DNA of 64,000 nucleotides from Vitellaria paradoxa. Taxonomy: Eukaryota > Streptophyta > Magnoliopsida > Ericales > Sapotaceae. The stretch lies in contig CM034240.1 of assembly GCA_019916065.1 (NCBI GenBank), positions 40,512,561-40,576,560 of the forward strand, in the 5' to 3' direction. The notes beneath the pieces are model-generated. The model had not been told where the DNA came from. It saw only the letters and a list, made by a program, of their open reading frames with translations, and made no database searches. Shown here in pieces: positions 49,016 to 59,380 of this stretch (position 1 is its first letter; each line of letters opens with the position of its first letter). A program made the translations under genes and the position numbers.

Positions 49016-49169
49016 ATTGTGTTCGCAGCGAAGCGAAGCGATCGAGCGGAACGGAGCGAAGCGGAGCATCCGCCTTTATCTCGGATTCAACATGTAGTGG
49101 GCTAGGCCGTAGGCCCGAAGGTTTGGGTTGCCCCCGCGGTATGGTACGGTGTAATTAAGGGTATTTTGC

Positions 49170-49260
49170 GAATCAAACCATATAATCCTATTAAGGTTGA
49201 AAATCAGACCATATAATCCTATTAAGGTTGGGAATCAGACCATGTAATCCTATTAGGGTT
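49170..49260. repeat. 31-bp tandem repeat, three copies
   Basis: AATCA(A/G)ACCATATAATCC followed by TATTAAGGTTG repeats at 49170, 49201 and 49232 with few differences. Confidence 0.9.
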
Positions 49261-50399
49261 AGGTGACCGCTCTCTAATTTGGTAGTGGCTCACTCTCAAG
49301 TATAAGAGGTTGGTTGAGTTTAGTCTAGGTAAGTCCTAGGTCATCTTCCACAGGGAGCAAGGGTGTGACTAAATCTTTGGAAAACTTGATTTCAAAAACA
49401 CTTGCGAAAATCTTAAAAAGAAAAGATGAAAATCTTTTTGGAGTTTTCAAATAGGGAATTGTGATGATGGTTTGAAAATTGAAAACACAATTTAAACGAA
49501 AAAACGAAAACATGAAGATGAAAACTTTAACAAACTACGCGAATTGAACTTAAGCAAACTATGTAAATTGAAACGCTTGGCTTTAACCTAATCCTGTAAT
49601 GTCTTCGAAGGGTTGAATTCGGATATGTATTTAACGCAACCTAATTCTTACACCTGTAATATTAGGTTGAAAGATTTAACGTTGGAAAACCCTTTCGTAA
49701 GGGAGTTCGAGATTCTAGGGTTTTGAAATCAAGTTCGAAATCACCGGGACATGGAATTGACCTTCAATTTACACGATTGTAACCGAAGTTCAACTTTATC
49801 ACGGGTGATTCACTTTCAAAAATTAATCTAGGATTATGATCCTTACGTTTTTATTCAAAAGATGATAAACAAATTTCAGTTCGAACTATATTCAACTCCT
49901 TTGATTCGATTACATTCCTAGGTTAGAACCAAGAAAAACCCTAGCCTAACATTGCGAAAGGGTAAACGAAACCTTTTGAAAAGAAAATAATCTTCATTAT
50001 GCACTCAAACACGAAAATGAAGAAAATCGAAATGGTTTTAATCACTTTCGAAATCAAATCAAACACAAACAAGCTAAGACGAAGTGTTACAAAGTGTTTG
50101 CGAAAGCATAAATGACAAATATGAACAACAAGAAAGTAATCAACTTCAATTAAACTTAATAAGAATTGAACTTACAAGAGAAAATTTGAGTATGAAGATG
50201 AAACGTAAACTCTGTAATCCAAAACGAAATCAAAACCTTAACCCTAATCTAAACTAAACTAAGAAAAGAGAAGAAGTACGTAGGGTTTCGAACCCTCCTA
50301 CATTAGATTTTCAACCTTTTATATCAACGTATATTACAAGGGCATAAAGGTAAAAACACAACTCAAACTTATTCTAAACTTGTGCTGGAAGAGTCCTCA

Positions 50400-50590
50400 T
50401 GGGCGCCCATGGCTGAGGTGGGGCGCCCATGGTACAAGTGTTTGATGAAGTTCTCAAAGAGATAGCTAAAAACAGCATTCAGAACTCCCTCTCTGTGGGC
50501 GCCCACCTGATGAAGAGTGGGGCGCCCAAGGGTCTTCAGGGGCGCCCATGGGTCTAGGTGGGGCGCCCATGCTTGTGGTGGGGCGCCCGT
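50400..50590. repeat. Cluster of seven GGGCGCCC palindromes
   Basis: GGGCGCCC, mostly as TGGGGCGCCCATG, occurs seven times in about 190 bases. The minus-strand open frame over it (50466-50822) has no recognisable domain. Confidence 0.85.
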
Positions 50591-51364
50591 CTACAACTAC
50601 AATGAATAGTTCTTCTTTGACAGCTTTCTGTCCCTGACTTCCGATGAGATTTTGACCCTCAAGAGGACTGATTTGGGCTTTGGCTAAAACACGAAAGTTG
50701 TAGGTCTTCAAGTCCTCTTTCCAACCCAAAAAGAATGGAACCATTTTGAGTTGTGACAAAAAAGTTATGGCTGGAAAACTGAGAGGGTGTTGAGCTGGAA
50801 CTTCAACCGCACACCACTTCAACTATTTTGAACTTCAAACCACTTCCTTCTCCTTGGTACCCATGGTAGTCGATCTTATGCCTTGGGATGGCTCCTCCTC
50901 ACATGCAACTTTAGTGTTGTTTGAGCCAAAAACACCATATTATATCACCTGAAATATACACACACCAAGAATGCATGGAAATGAGATAATCACGCTAACA
51001 TATCGCCAATAATAACTGTAAATTCATAATTAGCATGCTCAATATATATATAATTGTACAATAATGCATGCTAATCATTAGGAATAGAGTTAGTTATAAA
51101 TATTCTCTATGTAACCCTGTGATAAATAATAAATAACTCTCGCTCATACTCCTATGGACATCCCCGAATTTTGGGAAATCACGTATATCTGTGTGTTGAT
51201 CTTTTACTATTTTCTTCCAAATATCATGTGTGTGAATCAATCCAACACAGCTCTATTTTCACTATTTTGCTTGCTTATTTTCTGTGTTTAAATAAAAAAT
51301 TATTGGTAAAAAGTATAGACTAATTGAAGAGAAACAAATAAAAAAGTTATTCATAGAGACCTGA

Positions 51365-51757
51365 AATTCTTCAGAAGACTGCAGGTTGAAAAGATAAATC
51401 TAATCTTCCTTGAAAATCATATTTGGTGCATTTTGGCGTGCCACAATGGCATCCTTGCATAGGTTAAAATATTTTCTCTTTAACCAACTTCTAGAATCCT
51501 TGTAAGACCTATTGAGTTGGGCATATACCAAAGATTTTGGTTGGCAACATTAAACACGTTTCTGCAATAAAAAAAATGTATTAGTTATATGTTTTATCAT
51601 ATCAATAAAAAAATAGAAATAAAAAATATATATAAAAAAACAATTCATTGAAATACTAACAGTATATTTTACTTATTTGCATGGTTGAACGTCTACTTGC
51701 ACCAACACGAATACTTGTGGGACTAGTAATGGATTTGCCTCTTCCTCTCCCAAACAT
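51365..51757 (-). pseudogene. CACTA ORF1 remnant, N-terminal part
   Basis: The minus strand has an ATG at 51757 encoding MFGRGRGKSITSP...RRSTMQ, a glycine/arginine-rich start as in CACTA ORF1 proteins. A second piece at about 51365-51568, after an acceptor (TTTATTGCAG), contains SYKDSRSWLKRKYFN, matching the W...LK.KYF segment of Transposase_24, and LQSSEEFQ. Frame changes are present. Further upstream sequence is cut off by the gypsy insertion at 51969. Confidence 0.6.
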
Positions 51758-52024
51758 TTTTGAATTTCTTACCGATAGTTTAATTTATGGAGTAGTAATT
51801 ACCCAAAAAAGCTACGATTAAAAGAAATTTAATAAATTTTTTTATTTTTCAAAAGCCACCTAAAAAAAAAAACAAGTACAGCTTGTGAGTGTATCTATGC
51901 TTGTCAGTGTATCTATTTAAATAAAAATACTTACAAAAATACATTATAATTATAAAAATATATATATATGTTGGGCATAATAATACTAAAGCTGTACTCT
52001 TGCCGAACATGTTTAGTCTGGTGC

Positions 52025-52230
52025 CACGTGGCGTGGTGCCGAGCAAATTCACATAAGCCACTTAGCCACTTTGCCGAGCACGTTCCGTTTGGACACGTGG
52101 CATCCCGCCGAACAACTGATTATTGGCACGAGGGTTCCACGTGAGTGTTATACGTGAGTACACGATTTAGAGTTAGTGCTCCAAAGAGTACCCTGAATCT
52201 CGACATCAATAAACAATGTATAACCACGTG
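52025..52230 (+). promoter_or_regulatory. Four CACGTG (G-box/ABRE-like) sites in the LTR
   Basis: CACGTG at 52025, 52094, 52138 and 52225. Three continue as CACGTGGC, the consensus core of abscisic-acid response elements bound by plant bZIP factors; the fourth continues as CACGTGAG. The TATA-like box lies about 400 bases downstream. Binding is inferred from motif only. Confidence 0.7.
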
Positions 52231-52621
52231 GCTATAGCCGAGGAATCTAGTTTGCTCGGCCTATATGTCGATGGCCAGTAAATGTCAAACCTAGGGCCCA
52301 CAGCCTTTAAAGAAGGCTCATGACCATAAATGCACCTTAGTTAGGATTGAACTAGGTACTTGTCTCTGGAGATGTAACTAAATCGGTCTATCTCGTTACG
52401 ATTCGGTGGCTGATGCGACAAGAAGACAGTATGACCCTGAAATTCAGGTTGTAATGCCGTGTTAAACCACCAGAAGCATTAAATGAAAGGCACGGTGTAT
52501 TTATGAGGGGTCTGAGGCATTAAATGAAGGGGAAGGGCATTTAAAGCAAGAGTGTAAAAGAGGGACACGGCAGTGTGCGTAATGTCGAGTCATAGGTATG
52601 CTGTAATCATTACTCAGACCA

Positions 52622-52634
52622 CTATATATGGATA
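52622..52634 (+). promoter_or_regulatory. Putative TATA box of the Tat LTR
   Basis: CTATATATGGATA fits a plant TATA box. It lies about 240 bases before the LTR end, so transcription would begin roughly 30 bases downstream and give a short R-U5. Confidence 0.6.
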
Positions 52635-52868
52635 TACAACTGAATCACGGAGGTAAGCTGACTATTGCCAACTTAAACTTTGACTCCTTTATTTCCAGAA
52701 AACTTTCTTTCTTGGGTGACTTGCTGACTTAATCATCGGAGGGTTTTCCGGCCTGAGACCTCCTCTCCGGCCGTCACCTTTCTTTCTGTCTTTGTTCGGC
52801 AGGTCGGCGATTGCATTTCCGGTTGGCGTGGTCAGCAGTTCCGGCGGTAATTTCTGCTGCCGAACATT

Positions 52869-52886
52869 TGGCGCCCACCGTGGGGC
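52869..52886 (+). promoter_or_regulatory. Primer-binding site of the Tat element
   Basis: TGGCGCCCACCGTGGGG starts two bases after the LTR end, with the TGG start expected from a CCA tRNA tail. I do not name the tRNA. Confidence 0.8.
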
Positions 52887-52962
52887 TCGTTGTCTAGCCC
52901 ATCATCGTGTTCACTAGCTTTTTTCTTGTTTCTTTGTTAAGTCTCCAGTATTTGTCCACATA

Positions 52963-55900
52963 ATGACTTCAGGAGGAAACACTACCCCACCACCATCTCC
53001 ACGGGCAGGAGACACTTCCACTCCTGCCAAAACTAAAGGGAGTGCGTTGGTTATCCGGACTCCAGGTCTGGAGTCCGCCCGGAAAAGAAAAACGGAGGAT
53101 CCTCAGGTACTGAAACGGAGAGAAGAGCTGATGGCTAAGGCCAGTGAAAAGCAGGCAGAACTGGAGGAGATTCTGCTGGAATTGAGTAAGGAAAAGGGAA
53201 AACCCCCTGCTAGCCATACTGCTGATTCTGGTCAATCCGACTCGGAATCTGATGAAAGTTACGATGCTCTTTACGAGGACCCCACTGATGAGGATGACGG
53301 GGACACCCATGAACAGAAGGAGGTGCGCTCTCGCTCGCGACGTGATGTCTCTCCTTCTAGGAAGGACTCGCGCCGTGCTAAACCGGTCGCAAAACGTGAC
53401 GTGAGATCCGATGTTGACGCGCCCATCAAAGCGCATCACCAAAGGAATTCCTCAAAAAAGATGCTGGAGGCGCACTCAGAGGAGGCGGATAGCTCGGACC
53501 AAGAAGAGCTAACCTTAAAGCGTAAGAAAGCGGGAAAGGCAAAGATGGAAGACTGGGGGCAAGCAGAGGAATGGAGTGCTCAGGGCCAGAGCACACGAAT
53601 GATGGCAAGGAAAGCCTTGGGGCGAATCTCTGCCTCCCCATTCGTCGATGAAATAATTGATGCGGAGCCTCCGGAGAAATTCCAAACTCCGAGGCTTAAT
53701 CTCTACGATGGGAGAACTGACCCCCTGGCCCACTACCGTCATTACATGCAGGCCATGACGTTATGGAACAGTAACGACCACCTCATGTGCAAAGTATTCC
53801 CTTCCAGTTTGGGGGATACAGCGCTTCAGTGGTTCCATAAACTGCCCCCTGGCAGTATTCAGTGTTGGCAGCAACTGGCGGAGGAGTTCGTTACCCGGTT
53901 TCTGGCTAACACAAAACAGCCTAAAACCGCTGACGCTCTCCTCACAATGAAAAGAAAGTCCGGGGAATCATTGAGAGATTATTCCCGCCGTTACCTGGAG
54001 CTCTACAATGAGGTGGGAGAATGCTCGGAGCAATTGGCGGTCACCTCGTTCAAATTGGGGTTGCGGAAGGAGGATAGGCTGTGGCTCTCCTTGACCAAAA
54101 AGCCAGCAGCCAACATGTCGGATCTTATGTGTCGAATCGAGAAGTACGCCAAGGTGGAGGACGAGACACAGCCGGCCGAGCAGAAAGAAAGGAGATCCCA
54201 GGGCCAGACAAGAGAGAAAAGACGGGGAGACGGCCGCCGATTCATTGACGAGGGGAAGTCAGTCTTCGAAGCGGTCAATACGGTGTTCAAAGAGCCAATC
54301 TTCAAGATCCTTCCCCAAATAAAAAATAGGCCATATTTCAGATGGCCCGGAAAGCTGCCGGATTTCCCTGGAAAGGAGAATTCCAAAAACTACTGCGCGT
54401 ATCATCAAGACAAGGGACATCGCACCGGAGCCTGCCGATCGCTACGACATCATCTGGAGGAATTGGTGCGCAGAGGCCACCTTAAAGAGTTCGTCGATGA
54501 GGGCAGAACCAGAGAAGCAGCCCCACAGGATAGAGAGCCAAGGAGGCAACGAGAAGAGACTGCCGAGGAGGAGGCAGCCGAAGAGGCACAACCCCCACCA
54601 AGGGCCAGGGCGCGCAGAGATGTCCCGAGACCTGCAGTCATCCACGTGATTCATATGGAACGACGACCCCAGAGTGTCATCAATCATGCCCCTAATCCAC
54701 CAAGCAAAGAAATTTTGGGCGTCGCGGGTCAGCCGAGCAAGCGCCCAAGGACAGCCGCCATGGAGGAAATCACTTTTCATGAAGACGAGCATCCTGGTGT
54801 TCAGCTGCCGCACAATGATGCCCTAGTGGTCACTCTGGGCATGTTTAATTCAGAAGTAAGGAGAATCCTGGTAGATGCAGGAAGCTCAACAGAAGTTATG
54901 TTCCTGAGCTTATTTAAGAAGCTCGGACTAACTGAAGAAGATCTGGAACCGGCAGAATGCCCACTCATAGGATTCAATTCTGCTCCTGTCTGGCCTCTGG
55001 GCAGAGTCGTCATTCCTGTCCGCGTGGGTCCGGTGGAGCAAGAGGTTGAGTTCACTGTTGTGGATTCCCCCTCTTCCTACAATGCTATAGTAGGGAGATC
55101 GTGGATTCACGCTCTGAAGGCGATCCCCTCAACCTACCACCAAGTGCTGAAGTTCCCCTATTGCGGGGAAGTGATTTCTATTTTGGGGGATCAGAATACC
55201 TCCCAAAAGTGTTTCTCTGCAGCCTTAAAGTCCAAAATGATCCCCGAACAAGTCCAGCTGGCGGAACTACCCGAGGACACACCAAAGATCGATGATGTCG
55301 GTGGTGATCCGCAGATGAAAGCAACAGAGGGTTTGGAGAAATATCAAATTGGCCCGGTTGAGGATGATAAATTCTTCCTGATCGGCGCCAACCTGAGCGC
55401 CGAGGAAAAACTAGAGCTAACGGAGATGCTCTTGAAGAATATTGGAACGTTCGCCTGGACTCCACACGAAATGCCAGGCATTTCCCCCGAAGTCATGACT
55501 CATAAGTTGAATGTGAATCCGGAGGTAAAGCCTGTGGTACAAAAAGCAAGGCGATCAGCTCTGCAACACGCAGAAGCTGTCATTGAGGAGGTCGGCCGAC
55601 TGTTAGAGGCGGAGGCCATTCGGGAGGTCTCATACCCGGAGTGGTTAGCTAATACGGTCGTGGTCAAGAAGAAGAATGGGAAGTGGAGAGTCTGCGTAGA
55701 CTACACAGACCTGAACAAGGCCTGCCCTAAGGATCCATTCCCTCTGCCAAAGATCGACCAACTCGTTGATTCTACTGCTGGATGTTCCAGGATGTCGTTC
55801 CTGGACGCCTATAGGGGATATCACCAAATCCCTATGTTCGGCCCTGATGAGGAAAAAACTTCTTTCATAACCCCGCGAGGCATATACTGTTATAGAGTTA

Positions 55901-56670
55901 TGCCATTCGGGCTGAAGAACGCTGGAGCCACCTATCAACGGCTGGTTACAAAAATATTCAAAAAAGACCTCGGGCAGACGATGGAGGTCTACATTGATGA
56001 TATGGTGGTAAAAAGCAAGGAGCCGAACACACACCTCCAACATCTCCAACATGTTTTCTCTACCCTTGATCGGTATGGGTTAAAATTAAATGCTGCCAAG
56101 TGTGCCTTCGGAGTTGGCTCGGGTAAATTTTTGGGCCACTTGGTGAGCAGAAGGGGAATTGAGGCTGATCCCGAGCAAATACGTGCCATCCAATCTGTTT
56201 CGCCCCCGCGCACAAAAAAGGAGGTACAGAAGCTCACAGGGATGGTGGCGGCACTCAACCGGTTTATTAGCAGATCATCCGACAAGTGCCGGCCATTCTT
56301 TAGGCTGCTCAAAGGGGCCAATAAGATGCAATGGGATGCTGAGGCGGATGCGGCACTGGAAAAGCTTAAAGAATACCTAACAACTGTCCCAATATTGTCA
56401 ACACCGCAGCCGGGGGATATTTTGCAGCTATATCTGGCAGTCTCAGAGCATGCAGTCAGTGCCGTCTTGCTGAGAGAGCAACAAGGGAAAGCAGCATCCT
56501 ATTTACTATGTGAGCAAAACAATGCAAGGAGCAGAGACCAGATATCTGCCCCTAGAGAAGTTGACCCTGGCACTAATAATGGCATCCAGGAAGCTAGCCC
56601 ATTATTTCCATGCACACACCATTCAAGTTGTCACCGATCAGCCAATTGGCCATGTTTTAAAGAGGGCTGA
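52963..56670 (+). CDS. Tat element gag-protease-reverse transcriptase polyprotein
   Basis: One 1235-codon frame from ATG 52963. Residues 1-230 are charged and low-complexity; about 240-400 form the Gag capsid domain (LYDGRTDPLAHYRHY, ALQWFHKLPPGSI). A knuckle-like CAYHQDKGHRTGAC follows near 475-490; the protease active site is VDAGSS near 640; RT spans about 830-1080 with VCVDYTDLNKACPKDPFPLP, FLDAYRGYHQI and catalytic YIDDMVVKS; the RNase H connection starts near 1110. It makes capsid, protease and RT for retrotransposition. The frame is lost at 56488-56490, where an A run is one base too long, so the last roughly 55 codons are out of frame. Gag and Pol are fused without a stop. Confidence 0.93.
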   Translation: MTSGGNTTPPPSPRAGDTSTPAKTKGSALVIRTPGLESARKRKTEDPQVLKRREELMAKASEKQAELEEILLELSKEKGKPPASHTADSGQSDSESDESYDALYEDPTDEDDGDTHEQKEVRSRSRRDVSPSRKDSRRAKPVAKRDVRSDVDAPIKAHHQRNSSKKMLEAHSEEADSSDQEELTLKRKKAGKAKMEDWGQAEEWSAQGQSTRMMARKALGRISASPFVDEIIDAEPPEKFQTPRLNLYDGRTDPLAHYRHYMQAMTLWNSNDHLMCKVFPSSLGDTALQWFHKLPPGSIQCWQQLAEEFVTRFLANTKQPKTADALLTMKRKSGESLRDYSRRYLELYNEVGECSEQLAVTSFKLGLRKEDRLWLSLTKKPAANMSDLMCRIEKYAKVEDETQPAEQKERRSQGQTREKRRGDGRRFIDEGKSVFEAVNTVFKEPIFKILPQIKNRPYFRWPGKLPDFPGKENSKNYCAYHQDKGHRTGACRSLRHHLEELVRRGHLKEFVDEGRTREAAPQDREPRRQREETAEEEAAEEAQPPPRARARRDVPRPAVIHVIHMERRPQSVINHAPNPPSKEILGVAGQPSKRPRTAAMEEITFHEDEHPGVQLPHNDALVVTLGMFNSEVRRILVDAGSSTEVMFLSLFKKLGLTEEDLEPAECPLIGFNSAPVWPLGRVVIPVRVGPVEQEVEFTVVDSPSSYNAIVGRSWIHALKAIPSTYHQVLKFPYCGEVISILGDQNTSQKCFSAALKSKMIPEQVQLAELPEDTPKIDDVGGDPQMKATEGLEKYQIGPVEDDKFFLIGANLSAEEKLELTEMLLKNIGTFAWTPHEMPGISPEVMTHKLNVNPEVKPVVQKARRSALQHAEAVIEEVGRLLEAEAIREVSYPEWLANTVVVKKKNGKWRVCVDYTDLNKACPKDPFPLPKIDQLVDSTAGCSRMSFLDAYRGYHQIPMFGPDEEKTSFITPRGIYCYRVMPFGLKNAGATYQRLVTKIFKKDLGQTMEVYIDDMVVKSKEPNTHLQHLQHVFSTLDRYGLKLNAAKCAFGVGSGKFLGHLVSRRGIEADPEQIRAIQSVSPPRTKKEVQKLTGMVAALNRFISRSSDKCRPFFRLLKGANKMQWDAEADAALEKLKEYLTTVPILSTPQPGDILQLYLAVSEHAVSAVLLREQQGKAASYLLCEQNNARSRDQISAPREVDPGTNNGIQEASPLFPCTHHSSCHRSANWPCFKEG

Positions 56671-57514
56671 TGTATCGGGCCGACTAGCAAAGTGGGCAGT
56701 TTCCCTTGGCGCATTCGACATAAAGTTCATCCCAAGAACCGCGATAAAGGCTCAAGTCCTGGCCGATTTTGTAGCGGAATTTTCCACACCAGCCTGTGGT
56801 CAGACAAAAGAAGTATGGCATGTTGAAATAAAGTCTGCCCCGGCCGAACATAATGAGGCCGAACAAACTTGGCAAATCGAGGTTGATGGGTCTTCGACTA
56901 GAAAAGGAGGCGGCGTAGGCATAGTTCTGACTACACCAGAAGGGGTCTCAATAGAATATGCAATAAAACTCGAGTTCGAAGTCACTAATAATGAGGCGGA
57001 GTATGAAGCTCTCCTGGCTGGACTCGACATTGCTCGGCGGCTGATGGCAGATGATATCGTAGTAAGGACTGACTCTCAGTTGGTTGCTAACCAGCTAAAG
57101 GGTGAGTATGTGGCTAGAAGCGAAAAGATGGCAGAGTATCTAGAAGCAGCAAAGAAGAGAATCGAAGGCTTCAATAAAGCTAGCGTGGAGCTCATTGGCA
57201 GGGATCATAACGCTCATGCTGATGCACTTGCAACGCTAGCTGCCTCTTCTCGAATAAGGCTAACTGACCAGGTCTTTATGGAAGTCATAAAAAGGCCGAG
57301 CATAACGAAAGACGTAGAGGTAATGTGTGCTGACCCAGCCCCATCTTGGATGGATCCAATCATTACTTACTTGAAGGACGGAACACTTCCCGTAGATAAG
57401 ACAGAAGCGAAGAAACTAAGAATAAAAGCCGCCAGGTTTTGGCTGTCTCCTGATCAGAAGTTATACAAAAAGTCATTCACAGGCCCCGTATCTCCTTTGT
57501 GTTCATCCCGATAA
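56491..57514 (+). CDS. Tat element RNase H and archaeal-type second RNase H
   Basis: This continues pol in the next frame after the shift at 56488-56490; the first ATG is at 56510. It starts with the end of the gypsy RNase H (YLPLEKLTLALIMASRKLAH, QVVTDQPIGHVLKR). A second domain then has VDGSSTRKGGGVGIVL, NNEAEYEALLAGL, RTDSQLVANQL and HAHADALATLA, with the D-E-D-D layout of an archaeal-like RNase H. This dual arrangement is known from the Tat lineage. The frame ends at 57512-57514 because a C run at 57484-57487 is one base too long. Confidence 0.9.
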
Positions 57515-58586
57515 AGTGCAAGACTTTCTTTACGAGCTTCATGAAGGTGTCTGTGGAGCACATACTGGGGGCAGATCACTGGCGCACCGAGCAATTACTC
57601 AAGGGTATTGGTGGCCGAAGATGGGATATGACGCTCAGGCCTATGTTCGGAAATGCAAGAAATGTCAGAAGTTCGCTCCCATTCCTCATCAGCCAGCCCA
57701 GGAACTCAGCCCGCTTACCAGCCCTTGGCCGTTCGCTCAATGGGGACTTGATATTGTGGGACCTCTGCCTTCCGCTTCGGGAAATAGAAAGTTCTTAGTG
57801 GTCGGCACCGACTACTTTACTAAGTGGGTGGAAGCAGAACCCCTAGCTCACATCAAAGATGCTGATACCATTCGATTTATTTGGAAGAACATCATTACCA
57901 GGTATGGCATCCCTAGGACACTTATTTCCGACAATGGGACGCAATTTGACAGTGCCCCGTTTAGGGAATATTGTTCTAGGTATGGAATCAAGAATATTTA
58001 CTCTACACCTGCTTACCCCCAAAGCAATGGTCAAGCTGAAGCTACAAACAAAGTCATTCTCAATGGGATTAAGAAAAGACTGGAAGCGGCAAAAGGAAGA
58101 TGGGTGGATGAATTGCCATCAGTACTGTGGACCTACCGAACAACCCCTAGAAGATCAACCGGAGAATCTCCCTTCTCTCTGGCTTACGGTGTCGAAGCCG
58201 TCATACCCTTAGAAGTTGGCCTCCCGAGCATCAGAACTCTATCATTTGACAGAGGGGAGAATGATCAAGCTATGGGAATAAGCCTGGATCTAATTGATGA
58301 AAGAAGGGAACTGGCAGCACTAAGGTTAGCCAACTACCAGCAAGAGACAAGGAAGAAATTTAATAAAGGGGTCAGACGTAGAGAATTCCGTACTGGCGAT
58401 CGGGTGCTGAGAAAATTGATGGGAAGCAGGAAAGATCAAACTGAAGGAAAGCTAGGAGCTAATTGGGAGGGACCATTCACCGTCTCTGAGGTGCTCGGCA
58501 ATGGCGCCTACAAGTTAATTGACATGGAGGGAAAGCCAATCAAAAGACCGTGGAATATAGCCCATCTAAAGTTGTACTATCATTAA
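57488..58586 (+). CDS. Tat element integrase
   Basis: About 360 codons after the second shift; the first ATG is near 57516. It has an HHCC zinc finger (ending CKKCQKF) and a DDE core with WGLDIVGPLP, LISDNGTQFD and QSNGQAEATNK. It continues to LWTYRTTPRRSTGESPFSL and a C-terminal GDRVLRK...NWEGPF segment. Integrase inserts the cDNA into the genome. All catalytic acids are in place, and stop TAA is at 58584-58586. Confidence 0.93.
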
Positions 58587-58739
58587 TTTTTTCTTCACAT
58601 TTGTTGACTAAAGACTTTGTACGTATATTGAAAAGCAATCCTTTTTACAAAGCAAAAGCAAACTCAAAAGCTTGAAGATCACTCTCTGCTCAACAAAAAG
58701 ACGCCACATCACTTTGGGTGGTGGCATGGAAAAAGCCAG
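58587..58739 (+). other. Spacer after integrase
   Basis: Short untranslated stretch leading into the tandem array; nothing else seen. Confidence 0.5.
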
Positions 58740-59380
58740 GCTCGGCTTCCCGAGCATTGATACGGAAAGAATGCCCCATCTCCATCGATGTTGGCGCCCC
58801 ATCTCCATCGATGTTGGCACATTCCTGGTTTATTTACTGACCAGGAAATACTCTTTAGACTGAGATTCAATTCCTCGGTCTTCTGAAAAGAATTATCAAA
58901 AGAAACCACGCTCGGCTTGCCCAGCGTTGGTACAATCCTGGTTTGTTTATTGACCAGGAAATGCTCTTTAGACTGAGATTCAATTCCTCGGTCTTCTGAA
59001 AAGAATTATCAAAAGAAACCACGCTCGGCTTGCCCAGCGTTGGTACAATCCTGGTTTGTTTATTGACCAGGAAATGCTCTTTAGACTGAGATTCAATTCC
59101 TCGGTCTTCTGAAAAGAATTATCAAAAGAAACCACGCTCGGCTTGCCCAGCGTTGGTACAATCTTGGTTTATTTACTGACCAGGAAATGCTCTCTAGACT
59201 GAGATTCAATTCCTCAGTCTCCTGAAAAGAATTATCAAAAGAAATCCATGCTCGGTTTGCCGACCATTGGTACAGAGAGAACCCACATCATTTCTGATGG
59301 TGGCCCAATCTTGATTTATTCATCGACTAGAAACGATTTTTTCTAAAAAATCAAGATTCGATTCCTTGGTTTGTTAATTG
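58740..59380. repeat. 113-bp tandem array in the Tat 3' non-coding region, about five copies
   Basis: CTCGGCTTGCCCAGCGTTGG begins copies at 58911, 59024 and 59137, with diverged copies starting near 58740 and 59251. The middle copies are nearly identical. A 24-bp unit with CCATCTCCATCGATGTTGG is also doubled at 58776-58822. Such arrays between pol and the LTR are known in Tat-lineage elements. Confidence 0.93.

Larger units (their letters stand above)
49015..51350. mobile_element. Unclassified insertion splitting the CACTA ORF1 remnant
   Basis: This block interrupts the transposase remnant and differs in composition from its surroundings. It starts with a GC-rich AGCGAAGCG-type run (49025-49070), has three 31-bp repeats (49170-49260), a TCTTCCACAGGGAGCAAGGG segment (49343-49362) and a GGGCGCCC-rich part (50400-50590). 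Words such as GTTGTAGGTCTTCAAG and AAAGTTATGGCTGG recall non-coding parts of plant LTR elements, but no domain or LTR pair was found, so the class is unknown. Confidence 0.4.
51969..52866 (+). repeat. 5' LTR of the Tat element
   Basis: 898 bp, TGTTGGGCATAATA...CTGCCGAACA. The first 786 bases align without gaps to 63215-64000, with five differences (52010, 52531, 52563, 52691, 52695). It holds four CACGTG boxes and a TATATATGG box near 52624, followed by a leader of about 240 bases. Confidence 0.95.

Noticed and set aside
50466..50822. 118-residue minus-strand frame across the GGGCGCCC cluster
   Set aside because: No domain or codon pattern of a gene; the frame follows from the GC-rich repeats.
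54003..55465. Minus-strand frames of 95-127 residues opposite gag-pol
   Set aside because: They mirror the strongly supported plus-strand polyprotein and match nothing recognisable.
58740..59380. CRISPR-like alternation of repeats and spacers
   Set aside because: The whole 113-bp unit is repeated, without unique spacers, and the context is a plant retrotransposon.
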